From NCBI RefSeq assembly GCF_002067135.1, contig NZ_CP020105.1, forward strand, positions 434,001-498,000: DNA of 64,000 nucleotides, given 5' to 3'. How positions within the stretch are numbered: position 1 is the first letter of the stretch; every line of letters starts with the position of its first letter. The stretch comes from Spirosoma rigui. GTDB taxonomy: Bacteria; Bacteroidota; Bacteroidia; Cytophagales; Spirosomataceae. The notes under the pieces were generated by a model. It was not told the DNA's origin. It did no database searches and was given only the letters and a program-made list of their open reading frames with translations. This document shows, one piece after another, positions 18,109 through 26,637 of this stretch. The position numbers and the translations under genes were made by a program.

Positions 18109-18933
18109 TCAGTGGGCAATTTCACCAATATGATGATGCCAGAATGTTTCGTATTCAATCCAAGTCCAGCCATGACAGCCAAACGGAAGCTGCCCTTTGT
18201 TTTGAGCAAAGGCGGCCGACGGTTTGTATTCAAACGAAAACATCAGGGCTTCCTCAGCCTTTGGAATACGTAAGTACGAAGTGAGCCGACCCACCTCCGA
18301 GAAAAAGTTATCCTCCCACTTACCCTTTTTCAAATAGCTGATGGTGTTTCTGTAGCCTGCATACCGAATCAGAACGTATAGATAAAATAGCGGATTTTGA
18401 CGTGTCCTTGGCGCATAGGCATCCAGTAGCTCCGACCAGTTCTTCATTCGTCGGTAGGTGCTTAACAGATTGATAATTGGCTTGGTCCGGCGCAAAGAAA
18501 AGCCCCCATTTCCTACCGTCGAGAATACGACCTCATCCAAGGGCGCATCGAAGTCCGTGGGGTAAGGCGCACCGATGTAATCATAGGCTTTGGCACACCA
18601 GGAGGCCAGTTCATCACGAAAAACCCACGCATCGAGTTGATAAATCAGGATGAACTCATAATCCGCAAAGGCAGTATAAAACGCTTTCTGCAGACACAAC
18701 GCGTTATAGGTTTCTTTACTGGTAAAAAAACCGTCGGGGAAGGTGCGCTTCTGATACACTACGCCGTGGTCGCTAGCAAACCGTTCGTAGGCAGAGCAGT
18801 TGAAAGAATGGCCGCAGAAAAAAATGATGGGATACCCGCCCAGAACACTCAGGCATTGCCGCAACGACATTTTTTCCGTCTCGTCCGGCTCTGGTCGATA
18901 AACGGGTATAATGATGGCAACCTGATTATACAC
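18109..18933 (-). CDS. DUF5672 family protein, putative glycosyltransferase
   Basis: About 274 residues from GTG 18933 (VYNQVAIIIPVYRPEPD); a TTG two codons earlier is also possible. The segment FILIYQLDAWVFRDELASWC near residue 95 and then YIGAPYPTDF and STVGNGGFSLRRTKP are the conserved core of DUF5672, a GT-A-like family seen in capsule and LPS loci. The acidic QLDAW would replace the usual DxD. The C-terminus (HGWTWIEYETFW) is also conserved. It overlaps the end of the upstream FkbM-like gene by 8 nt. Activity has to be inferred from fold and context. Confidence 0.75.
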   Translation of the reverse strand: MYNQVAIIIPVYRPEPDETEKMSLRQCLSVLGGYPIIFFCGHSFNCSAYERFASDHGVVYQKRTFPDGFFTSKETYNALCLQKAFYTAFADYEFILIYQLDAWVFRDELASWCAKAYDYIGAPYPTDFDAPLDEVVFSTVGNGGFSLRRTKPIINLLSTYRRMKNWSELLDAYAPRTRQNPLFYLYVLIRYAGYRNTISYLKKGKWEDNFFSEVGRLTSYLRIPKAEEALMFSFEYKPSAAFAQNKGQLPFGCHGWTWIEYETFWHHHIGEIAH

Positions 18934-19921
18934 GTTCAAACGCCTGTCGTTTGGCCCTGATTAAGCCGTGCCTGAAATAAGGGGGCTGTATATTTTCGTC
19001 CCAGATGAACAGCACAAATCCATCCGAAAATTCAGTGATGTAGCCACTACGCTCCAACATACCTTTCAACACCGTGGCATCATCGCGGTTATGATAGGTA
19101 CAGCAAACCACTCGTAAGTCCATTGCTGCGTTAAGCAGACGTTCGTTGCTGCCTATGACTTTACATTCTTCGCCCTCAATATCCATTTTTATGAATAAGG
19201 ACTTGACAGCATGCAGCTGTAGGCACGACTCAATGGTTATTTCGGTTGGGCTATCTTTATCAGAGATAAACTTATTAATAATCTTTGCTTTATGCGCGTA
19301 GGGAGCAAACGTAGCTGCCAATGGTTCGGCCCATAGCGCGTCAGCTTCTATAACCATTACGTTCTCTACTGAATCGATCACGTCTAAGGCAAACAGTCCT
19401 TCTGCCGCACCTATATCCAGAACCGTATCGGTATCCCGCACGTGAAACCGATCTGTCTGATACTGATGCGGGCATTTTGCCGAAAAACCTCCGCCCACAA
19501 TATTTTCTTTTTCAACAAGGTTGGTATACTGCTCGATGACAAGCGATAATGACCACGTTTTCGGATAGTAAAGCTTTTTGCCGCGGTGTAGTACATAGGG
19601 CAAGCTGTTGGCAGGATCGATTGCACAGGTAACCGCGTCTAACGTCTTTAATCGTGGGTAAGGGAATTCAGTTAAGCGCCCTGTTTCCTCAAGAAAACTG
19701 ACTTCTTCCGAATACAATCCATTGCCATTTTTTGCGAAATAATCCAGTACCTTAAAGTACAACAATTCAAACTGTGCATGCCTAAGCTTATTGGTAAGCG
19801 AATAAACTTTTTGATTTAATCGGTAGAATTCATCCCTGACATTGTACGTAAGGATGTTGACAAGGTTTTGCCTTGCTAATACCCAGTTAAACGTTTTCAG
19901 AATTAACAAATATTTATTCAT
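18926..19921 (-). CDS. FkbM-like methyltransferase with N-terminal extension
   Basis: A 331-residue protein from ATG 19921 (MNKYLLILKTFNWVLARQNL). The first 170 residues are an extension of unknown function, and the last 160 form a class I methyltransferase. DTVLDIGAAEGLFALDVID is motif I, VMVIEADALWAEPL the acidic strand end, and SLFIKMDIEGEECKVIGSNE the FkbM-type MDIxGEE block. VVCCTYHNRDDA follows. Proteins of this layout occur in O-antigen loci. It probably modifies a sugar or the glycan end, but the extension makes the substrate uncertain. Confidence 0.75.
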   Translation of the reverse strand: MNKYLLILKTFNWVLARQNLVNILTYNVRDEFYRLNQKVYSLTNKLRHAQFELLYFKVLDYFAKNGNGLYSEEVSFLEETGRLTEFPYPRLKTLDAVTCAIDPANSLPYVLHRGKKLYYPKTWSLSLVIEQYTNLVEKENIVGGGFSAKCPHQYQTDRFHVRDTDTVLDIGAAEGLFALDVIDSVENVMVIEADALWAEPLAATFAPYAHKAKIINKFISDKDSPTEITIESCLQLHAVKSLFIKMDIEGEECKVIGSNERLLNAAMDLRVVCCTYHNRDDATVLKGMLERSGYITEFSDGFVLFIWDENIQPPYFRHGLIRAKRQAFERV

Positions 19922-19945
19922 CTTATTCACAGTGTGCCAGTTGGG

Positions 19946-20878
19946 CTATCGTTGCGCTAATGTTCTGATCGCCCGTTTCAGAAATCGTTTTACCCGTTTC
20001 ACCGGCCCGGCTGTTTCGATCGCCCCGAAAAGCAGTTGTTGGTGATGCACATCAGCAGGATAATTGCGACTCACGAATTCCGGGTGTTTTAACGGAAACG
20101 TTAATTCGTAGGTAGGCAGGTGGGCAATTGGGCTATCTGAATTAGTAAAATGAGTAGCATCTGGCCCGTGTCCAATATTACAAACCAGATTGGCTTTAGG
20201 CATTATGACATACTGGCGACGTACCATGGAGAGATAATGAAACTGAAAATCCCAGGTGTGTTCGAACTTATTGCGAAAAAAACAATCAAACTGCTTTCGC
20301 CACCAGAGAGAGTACGACTTCTCATTGAACAAAAATCGCTCAAATTCGGGCTTACGATATTGAGTCCACGAATTCAGGTGTAGGTCGAACCCTGTCCAAG
20401 CACGTCGCCAGGTGGCCCAGCCCCAACTCGACGGGAAAATTGAGTAATAATAATCTGACTCTATCGGCATGGGCTGAGGAGTCTGAAAGTTATTCCCCGA
20501 AATGGCCGAGATTCGTAAATCATCCTGATAACGCTTCAATAGCAGTTCGCAGAATAAAAAGAACGAATCGTTTGGGACACAGTCGTCTTCTAGAATAATA
20601 CCTGCCTCTACATGCTCAAAAAACCAGTTGATAGCTGATGAAACGCTGCGACCACAACCCAAGTTTGTATCTCTAAAAAGCGTCTTAACTGTGCAAGGCC
20701 AGTCAATTTGGCTCATAATCAGATCCTTTACAGCTTCGCAATTGGCGCGGTCCTGATTATTACGCTGTCCATCAGCAGCAATAAATAACTGATCAGGCTG
20801 CTGTTTGCGTATTGCTTCAAAAACCACTTGTGTGGTTTGCGGGCGGTTAAAGACCAAAAATAGAACCGGTACTTGCAT
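19946..20878 (-). CDS. GNT-I/HlpA-like nucleotide-sugar transferase
   Basis: A 310-residue paralogue of the protein at 13029-13949. It begins MQVPVLFLVFNRPQTTQVVF, has LFIAADGQR near residue 32, GIILEDDCVPNDSFFLFCEL near residue 95 and SSWGWATWRRAW near residue 148. These are the GT-A metal-site and family signature blocks. It is the last gene of a GC-richer block: a 150-nt AT-rich spacer separates it from the AT-rich GT2 gene upstream. The two paralogues differ enough that they probably add different sugars. Confidence 0.82.
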   Translation of the reverse strand: MQVPVLFLVFNRPQTTQVVFEAIRKQQPDQLFIAADGQRNNQDRANCEAVKDLIMSQIDWPCTVKTLFRDTNLGCGRSVSSAINWFFEHVEAGIILEDDCVPNDSFFLFCELLLKRYQDDLRISAISGNNFQTPQPMPIESDYYYSIFPSSWGWATWRRAWTGFDLHLNSWTQYRKPEFERFLFNEKSYSLWWRKQFDCFFRNKFEHTWDFQFHYLSMVRRQYVIMPKANLVCNIGHGPDATHFTNSDSPIAHLPTYELTFPLKHPEFVSRNYPADVHHQQLLFGAIETAGPVKRVKRFLKRAIRTLAQR

Positions 20879-21028
20879 AAAATAGCGTATTGTGAGCTAC
20901 GGCGCAGCCGCAATAAAGTAACTATGAAAGATTTTTTTATTTATACCAATGTCTAATTCACTCGAATTAAAATAAATAATGCCATTGCTGGTAAAGCTAA
21001 TAGATTTATGTTATTATGCATTTATATT

Positions 21029-22027
21029 TTACTTATCGCCAACCAGCACATAGATAAACACTCTTAATAATGCGGGCGGATTTCGATTTGCTACAAAATA
21101 AGGGGAATGTAAACTACCGAGTAAAGCAAAAAAATCAAGAGCCACAAGTGGCTTATATATCTGACTATAATTACGCATTATCCATCTAACTGTACGTTTA
21201 GCAACACCCAAATTATCTTTAAATACAAGTTCATATTTATTTCCGATAAATACCTCGTTATGTGCTTTCATAAACGACTTGCATCCGGCGTAAGTCTGTT
21301 TCTTTAAATATTTAAATGTGCTTTTTCTCGCTGCAATATTATGATTAATCACTAAGTCAGGAGCTAAACCTACATGCATACCTTGCTGAACAGCATGAAA
21401 TACAATTTGTGTATCACCCCCACTTGAAAGTGACGTGCCTAATCTGTCAGTCAATGTGTAATCACCTGCTTTTACGCGGTCTATATAGCCTGTTAGTACG
21501 TCTGTTTCAACAATCATTCCCGTACCAGCAGGATGACAGTTAGACCATGTTTTTTCATTTGAAAATATTATCTCGTTAATATGTTTCTCCTGAAACATAT
21601 CTTTTCGCGAAGAAACCCAGGATGGCACATGTGGGTCCATTAAGGTAACACTTACACGACCAGGTCCCCAGCACTTTACGAAGGGATATTTATGTATTAA
21701 ATTATAGATATTGTTTAAATAGTTTTCATCTGGCTCATTGTCATCATCAAAAAAAACAATCCACCTGCCTTTACTATGAGTTACACCAGTAATTCTGGCG
21801 TTGGTTAGGCCCGCTTTTGGTTCTTTTATTATTGAAATATATTCTGTATTTATTAATGGATACTTAAGCGAAAGTGTATCGTTAACTTGAGATTGAGTAC
21901 CATTATCAACTATTAACCATTCAAATGAAAAATTATAGTTGATACGTAAAGCGTTGACAGCTTTTGCAAGTTTTATAAAAACTTTAGGATTTGGATTATA
22001 CGTACAAGTAACGATAGAAAAGAACAT
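21029..22027 (-). CDS. Glycosyltransferase family 2 (AT-rich gene)
   Basis: A 332-residue GT2 enzyme from ATG 22027 (MFFSIVTCTYNPNPKVFIKL); a TTG two codons earlier is less likely. WLIVDNGTQSQV is the nucleotide site, AGLTNARITGVTHSKGRWIV and FFDDDNEPDENYL give the metal-binding acids near residue 93. SSGGDTQIVFHA near residue 207 supplies the catalytic-base region. The gene contains a run of eight T on the coding strand (21749-21756) inside the codons for VFF, so it could slip in the same way as the broken gene at 10329-11718, though here the frame is intact. Confidence 0.87.
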   Translation of the reverse strand: MFFSIVTCTYNPNPKVFIKLAKAVNALRINYNFSFEWLIVDNGTQSQVNDTLSLKYPLINTEYISIIKEPKAGLTNARITGVTHSKGRWIVFFDDDNEPDENYLNNIYNLIHKYPFVKCWGPGRVSVTLMDPHVPSWVSSRKDMFQEKHINEIIFSNEKTWSNCHPAGTGMIVETDVLTGYIDRVKAGDYTLTDRLGTSLSSGGDTQIVFHAVQQGMHVGLAPDLVINHNIAARKSTFKYLKKQTYAGCKSFMKAHNEVFIGNKYELVFKDNLGVAKRTVRWIMRNYSQIYKPLVALDFFALLGSLHSPYFVANRNPPALLRVFIYVLVGDK

Positions 22028-22036
22028 ACTCAAACG

Positions 22037-22894
22037 TTAAACAGTAGAATTACCAAGTAATGGTTGATTAACAATTCTATTGTTTCGAATATAATTAAAG
22101 TTAACTGCAATTAAGGTTTGTTTAGATTCAATTAATATAAAGTCATGATTAACCAAAACTGACAAAATGTCATCACGAACATTAAATTCATCATGTATTT
22201 CAATTGCAATTACTTTTGTTTTTTCGAGAAAATTCACTTGGCCAAGGTTTTTAAAAAGTTCAGATTCAGCCCCTTCTACATCTATCTTTAGTAAATCTAT
22301 CCCATTTAGGTTATTATCCTGAAGAATATTATTAATGGTAATTGTATCCACTTGGGAATAAGCTCCTGAATTATTTTCTGAAGAAGAGATCGACCAGTCT
22401 TTCCCGTCTCTAAAATTTCTATTGAGATAAATATTTTTCTGTTCACTCCATACTGCCTTTTGGTACGTAACAATATTGGAAATCCCCAATAAATTTACCT
22501 TTAGTATATCAAAGTTTTCTTTGTCGGGTTCGACGCATACGAAGGAAGCTTCTGGAAAATAAGTATGTAAGAAGACAGCACTTAGGCCTATGTTCGCGCC
22601 CAAGTCTACAATGGTACTTACAGGAATTTCATTCAGCTGTATGATGTCAATTAACTCAAAGTATTCTTTGTTAATAAATATTTGTTCGAATACCAGAGCG
22701 TCGCTTGACCTTTTCCGCAATGTTACAGGATGCCCATCTACCGTTACCTTAACAAATGATATGTCCTGGCTTAATTCAAAACCATATGCATTAATTACGG
22801 AAAATTCATCAGTAACTTTTATAGGTTCAATTTGAGTTGACAGTATTCTTAACTGTTTAGATACAAATCTCCGTATTTTGTTATATATATTCAT
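22037..22894 (-). CDS. FkbM family methyltransferase
   Basis: A 285-residue FkbM protein. VSTIVDLGANIGLSAVFLHT near residue 92 is motif I, SFVCVEPDKENFDIL the acidic strand 2, and GIDLLKIDVEGAESELFKNL near residue 200 the IDVEGAE block typical of the family. The first 80 residues form a small beta-rich cap, as is usual. It sits at the start of the glycan-assembly genes, directly after the ABC exporter ATPase with an ATGA junction. In Wzt-type systems a methyltransferase can make the chain-terminating group recognised by the exporter; this is a plausible role here. Confidence 0.85.
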   Translation of the reverse strand: MNIYNKIRRFVSKQLRILSTQIEPIKVTDEFSVINAYGFELSQDISFVKVTVDGHPVTLRKRSSDALVFEQIFINKEYFELIDIIQLNEIPVSTIVDLGANIGLSAVFLHTYFPEASFVCVEPDKENFDILKVNLLGISNIVTYQKAVWSEQKNIYLNRNFRDGKDWSISSSENNSGAYSQVDTITINNILQDNNLNGIDLLKIDVEGAESELFKNLGQVNFLEKTKVIAIEIHDEFNVRDDILSVLVNHDFILIESKQTLIAVNFNYIRNNRIVNQPLLGNSTV

Positions 22895-24162
22895 AATACA
22901 CTTTTGAGTCCGCTTTTATAGATCACTAATTCGGCATCGGGTACGATATGGCCATGATCTTCCGTATGTGGGAAAGTTCTACCTTTCATCGGTGAACTAA
23001 CTAAAGAGAAAGAAGTAGCATATTCTATACAGTCCAACGTTTCTGTATTATGACAACCTATCCATACAGTGGTAAAGTACTCGCCTGGAATTAGTTTAGG
23101 CAAATCAATTTTAACTGAAAATTGATTTGTGCAGTCAGAATAAGGAATTAGCTTTTCCAGAGTAGGAATTGCCTGCATCAAGGCTACGCCTTGTTGATTA
23201 AGTATATCAACAGCAACAAATGCATCTTTATGAATTTCGTTACTCAAATAGTCTACATGCAATACGATTTTGTTATCAATTAAGCTTTGCTCTATCTTTA
23301 ATATACTTAATTTATTACTTTTTACTTTACAAGTATTTTTATCCTTAATCCACACATCGCTTCTATTTCTTTCTTGCTGCTCAAGGTATTTTCGAATACT
23401 CTCATTAACATCGCCATCAAAGCTTATTCTGCCTTTATTGATTGTTATTATTCGATGACAAAGTGCTTTTACCGCGCCCATATTGTGGCTCACAAAAAGT
23501 ACGGTTCGCCCTTCGTTACGGCTTACGTCCTGCATCTTGCCGATGGCTTTTTTCTGAAACTCGGCGTCGCCTACGGCTAATACTTCATCTACAATCAGAA
23601 TTTCAGGGTCGAGGTGGGCAGCAACAGCAAAGCCTAGGCGGACGATCATCCCGCTGGAGTAACGCTTCACAGGGGTTTCGATGTAGCGTTCGCAACCTGA
23701 AAAGTCGATAATTTCATCAAGTTTAGATTGTATTTCCCGCTTCGTCATCCCCAGGATCGCCCCATTCAGAAAGATGTTTTCCCGTCCGGTTAAGTCAGCG
23801 TGAAAGCCTGTACCCACTTCCAGCAGGCTGGCAATTCGTCCGTTGTAATCAATACGTCCCGTTGTTGGGCCTGTTACTTTCGATAGAATCTTGAGCAGCG
23901 TAGACTTCCCTGCTCCATTTTTTCCAATAATCCCTAATACTTCGCCGGGCATGACCTCGAAGTTAATATCCTTAAGGGCCCATACGTAATCATCCTTGCC
24001 TTTTGTGCTCCGGTCATTGGTTTCGCCAATGGTCAGATAAGGATCTTCTTTACCCCGAACCCGATGCCACCATCGCTGAGCATCATCCCGCAAGCTTCCG
24101 GTTCCAATATCACCCAGCCGATACTGTTTAGCTAGATTTTCAACTCGAATAATTGGTTTCAT
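22891..24162 (-). CDS. wzt: Polysaccharide ABC exporter ATP-binding subunit with C-terminal glycan-binding domain (Wzt-like)
   Basis: A 423-residue ATPase. The Walker A motif is IIGKNGAGKSTLLKIL near residue 78, the family RIASLLEVGTGFHADLTGRE follows, the ABC signature is RYSSGMIVRLGF and Walker B is ILIVDEVLAVGDAEF. HNMGAVK carries the switch His. Residues from about 260 to 423 form an extra C-terminal domain. In Wzt proteins this domain binds the modified end of the O-polysaccharide and sets export. Together with the permease at 24189-25082 it moves a lipid-linked glycan across the inner membrane. The gene overlaps the FkbM gene by 4 nt. Confidence 0.92.
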   Translation of the reverse strand: MKPIIRVENLAKQYRLGDIGTGSLRDDAQRWWHRVRGKEDPYLTIGETNDRSTKGKDDYVWALKDINFEVMPGEVLGIIGKNGAGKSTLLKILSKVTGPTTGRIDYNGRIASLLEVGTGFHADLTGRENIFLNGAILGMTKREIQSKLDEIIDFSGCERYIETPVKRYSSGMIVRLGFAVAAHLDPEILIVDEVLAVGDAEFQKKAIGKMQDVSRNEGRTVLFVSHNMGAVKALCHRIITINKGRISFDGDVNESIRKYLEQQERNRSDVWIKDKNTCKVKSNKLSILKIEQSLIDNKIVLHVDYLSNEIHKDAFVAVDILNQQGVALMQAIPTLEKLIPYSDCTNQFSVKIDLPKLIPGEYFTTVWIGCHNTETLDCIEYATSFSLVSSPMKGRTFPHTEDHGHIVPDAELVIYKSGLKSVL

Positions 24163-24188
24163 TCGTATAATTCATGAGCAGCTGTATA

Positions 24189-25082
24189 CTACACTGTGTC
24201 CATGAAATTTTTTTCAGTTTTATTAAATACTGCCAAGCCAACCACAAGAACGACCAGGGTAAATCCGGTTGAATAGGTGAGTAGTGGCCAAGAAAATGTA
24301 CCCGTTCCGAAAAAGCTGTACTTAAAGGTTTCCAAAACACCCGACATTGGGTTTGCCAGCACAACGAGCTTGTACTTTGCCGGTATAGCCGACAAGGGAA
24401 GGATGACAGGTGTTGCATACATCAGCAGCTGCAAGCCAAATTCAATCAGGTACTGTAAATCACGGTACTTGGTGGTCATTGCCGATACCAGCATCCCTAG
24501 CCCAAGTCCCATAAGTCCCATGACAAGGGTAAGCAGGGGCAGTAGTAGCAGTGTGCTATTAGGGTGTATGGAGCTTCCTGTTAACGCGTAAAAGGCATAT
24601 AGTAACAGGAACAGAAACAGCCCGATTCCGAACTGTATCAGATTACTGATAACACTCGATAAGGGCGTTACAGCTCTCGGGAAATATACCTTGCCAAACA
24701 GGTTGGCATTAGCCGTAAATGTGTTGGAGGTAGTGCGCAGACAGTTTGAGAAGTAATTCCAGGCTGTAACACCGGCCAGATAAAACAAAATGGGTGGGAT
24801 ACCATCCGTTGAAAGTCCCGCCATGCCGCCAAAGACTACGGCTAATACGGCCGTTTGAAACAGGGGTTGAATAAAAAACCAGATTGGCCCCAGAATTGTC
24901 TGCTTATACTTGGCCACAAAATCACGGCGTACAAACAGGATGAGTAGGTCACGGTATTGCCAGATCTCCGATAGGCGTAGGTCAAACAGACCAGCCTTAG
25001 GGGTAATGGAATGCTCATAAGCCCCATTTCTGTCTCCTACTATATCCCCAGCAATGAGCTCAATAGGTGTATCAGTAATCAT
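24189..25082 (-). CDS. wzm: Polysaccharide ABC exporter permease (Wzm-like, ABC-2 family)
   Basis: A 297-residue integral membrane protein with about six hydrophobic segments after a soluble N-terminal 50 residues. LRLSEIWQYRDLLILFVRRD and then FVAKYKQTILGPIWFFIQPL is the cytoplasmic gating helix and first membrane entry conserved in ABC-2 polysaccharide permeases (Wzm, KpsM). The end of the protein, near NPMSGVLETFKYSFFGTG, is also typical. It pairs with the Wzt-like ATPase 26 nt downstream. Its stop is directly followed by the oxidoreductase gene on the other side with no gap. Confidence 0.92.
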   Translation of the reverse strand: MITDTPIELIAGDIVGDRNGAYEHSITPKAGLFDLRLSEIWQYRDLLILFVRRDFVAKYKQTILGPIWFFIQPLFQTAVLAVVFGGMAGLSTDGIPPILFYLAGVTAWNYFSNCLRTTSNTFTANANLFGKVYFPRAVTPLSSVISNLIQFGIGLFLFLLLYAFYALTGSSIHPNSTLLLLPLLTLVMGLMGLGLGMLVSAMTTKYRDLQYLIEFGLQLLMYATPVILPLSAIPAKYKLVVLANPMSGVLETFKYSFFGTGTFSWPLLTYSTGFTLVVLVVGLAVFNKTEKNFMDTV

Positions 25083-26036
25083 TTATACGACGATTTGTTG
25101 ACGCTGTACCAGAGGATGATAATCTCCCTGAATTGCAGTAAGGCTGGCATTTCGAATGGTGTGTACTGTTTCAATAGAACGACAGGCCTCTAACAAACCA
25201 AACCCGTTGCCTTCCAGAATCTGTTCGTAGCTCTTAGTATGTAAGTCGGTAAATCCATCGCTGAATTCGATTTCTTCTCCTTCCAGTTGCAGGCAGCGGT
25301 AGGTGCGTTTTCCTGTGAGTTTGACGGTGTCAGGCAGTGACTCATAGTCTGTGCTCAAAAACCAGCGTACCCTGGCTCTTGCCAGTTCCAGATACCCGGC
25401 GGCTCTATTGTCCTCCCGTATATGGACGATATTTTGCTTTACCTCCCCGAATATCCAGGTGAGCATATCAAAAAAGTGAACACCGATATTGGTAGCAATG
25501 CCCCCTGATTTAGCGCTGTCGCCTTTCCAACTGATGTTGTACCATTTACCACGGGAGGTTATATACGCCAGGTCAACATCATACACTTTATCGGCAGGTC
25601 CGCTGGCAATGCGTTTTTGCAAATCAATGATGCTGGGGTGTAACCGAAGCTGGAAAATATTGTATACGCTTTTACCGGTCTCCCGTTCCATCTCGTGCAG
25701 GGCATCGATGTTCCAAGGATTGAGCACCAGCGGCTTTTCACAGATCACATCGACGCTACTGCGCAAACCAAATCGGATATGCGCATCGTGCAGGTAGTTG
25801 GGGCTACAGATGCTGACGTAATCGACCGGATTGCCACTGCGCCGTAGTTTATCAACATGACGATCGAAACGTTCAAACTCGGTGAAGAAATCAGTTTCCG
25901 GAAAATAGCTGTCTATGATACCAACTGAATCATATTTGTCGAAGGCCGCCACTAACTGATTGCCCGTATCTTTAATAGCATTGAGATGGCGTGGGGCAAT
26001 AAAACCGGCGGCCCCGATTAGAGCGAATTTTTTCAT
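25083..26036 (-). CDS. wbpB: UDP-N-acetylglucosaminuronate 3-dehydrogenase (WbpB/WlbA type)
   Basis: A 317-residue Gfo/Idh/MocA oxidoreductase from ATG 26036 (MKKFALIGAAGFIAPRHLNA). The opening, the following AIKDTGNQLVAAFD, SVGIIDSYFPETDFFTEFE and VDYVSICSPNYLHDAHI closely follow WlbA of Bordetella as I know it. CEKPLVL near residue 95 holds the conserved Lys. The enzyme oxidises C3 of UDP-GlcNAcA to a keto sugar, the substrate of the aminotransferase. The acetyltransferase and aminotransferase that follow in the pathway are the next two genes. This is one of the clearest assignments in the locus. Confidence 0.92.
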   Translation of the reverse strand: MKKFALIGAAGFIAPRHLNAIKDTGNQLVAAFDKYDSVGIIDSYFPETDFFTEFERFDRHVDKLRRSGNPVDYVSICSPNYLHDAHIRFGLRSSVDVICEKPLVLNPWNIDALHEMERETGKSVYNIFQLRLHPSIIDLQKRIASGPADKVYDVDLAYITSRGKWYNISWKGDSAKSGGIATNIGVHFFDMLTWIFGEVKQNIVHIREDNRAAGYLELARARVRWFLSTDYESLPDTVKLTGKRTYRCLQLEGEEIEFSDGFTDLHTKSYEQILEGNGFGLLEACRSIETVHTIRNASLTAIQGDYHPLVQRQQIVV

Positions 26037-26055
26037 TTTCAAGGATAGATGTGGC

Positions 26056-26634
26056 TTAGTAGACTATTTTGAAAATCGAACCTGCTTTACGCTCATACAC
26101 TTCCCCGCTTTCCGGACATGTTGCCCTACCCTGAGCGTCAAAAACTAACCGATGCCCATATTCACTGATCCAGCCTACTTGTCGGGCTGGATTCCCGATA
26201 ACGAGTGCATAGGGAGGAACGTGTTTTGTCACGACAGCACCAGCACCAATAAAGGCGTAATCACCAATGTCATTTCCACAGACAATCGTTGCATTGGCAC
26301 CAATACTCGCTCCTTTACCCACGTGCGTTTTTTCGTATTGCCCTCTTCGGTTGATGGCACTTCTCGGGTTAGAGACGTTTGTGAAAACCATCGAAGGGCC
26401 CAGGAACACATCGTCGGCGCAGGTAACGCCCGTATAGATCGACACGTTGTTTTGCACTTTGACATTGTTGCCCAGCACTACCTGGGGTGAAATCACTACA
26501 TTTTGTCCGATGTTACATCTCTCTCCAATAGTGCAACCGGGCATGATGTGAGTGAAATGCCAAATAGTTGTGCCATTGCCTATCGCACTTCCTTCATCAA
26601 CTACGGCGGTGGGATGGATAAAAATGGTGTCCAT
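26056..26634 (-). CDS. wbpD: UDP-2-acetamido-3-amino-2,3-dideoxy-glucuronate 3-N-acetyltransferase (WbpD/WlbB type)
   Basis: A 192-residue left-handed beta-helix acetyltransferase with many hexapeptide turns. IHPTAVVDEGSAIGNGTTIW and the following HFTHIMPGCTIGERCNIGQN match WbpD/WlbB; VFTNVSNPRSAINRRGQYEK near residue 85 is the extended loop of this group, and GAGAVVTKHVPPYALVIGNP is the C-terminal coil. It acetylates the 3-amino group to make UDP-GlcNAc(3NAc)A with acetyl-CoA. It lies between the matching dehydrogenase and aminotransferase, spaced by 19 and 3 nt. Confidence 0.92.
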   Translation of the reverse strand: MDTIFIHPTAVVDEGSAIGNGTTIWHFTHIMPGCTIGERCNIGQNVVISPQVVLGNNVKVQNNVSIYTGVTCADDVFLGPSMVFTNVSNPRSAINRRGQYEKTHVGKGASIGANATIVCGNDIGDYAFIGAGAVVTKHVPPYALVIGNPARQVGWISEYGHRLVFDAQGRATCPESGEVYERKAGSIFKIVY

Positions 26635-26637
26635 GGT

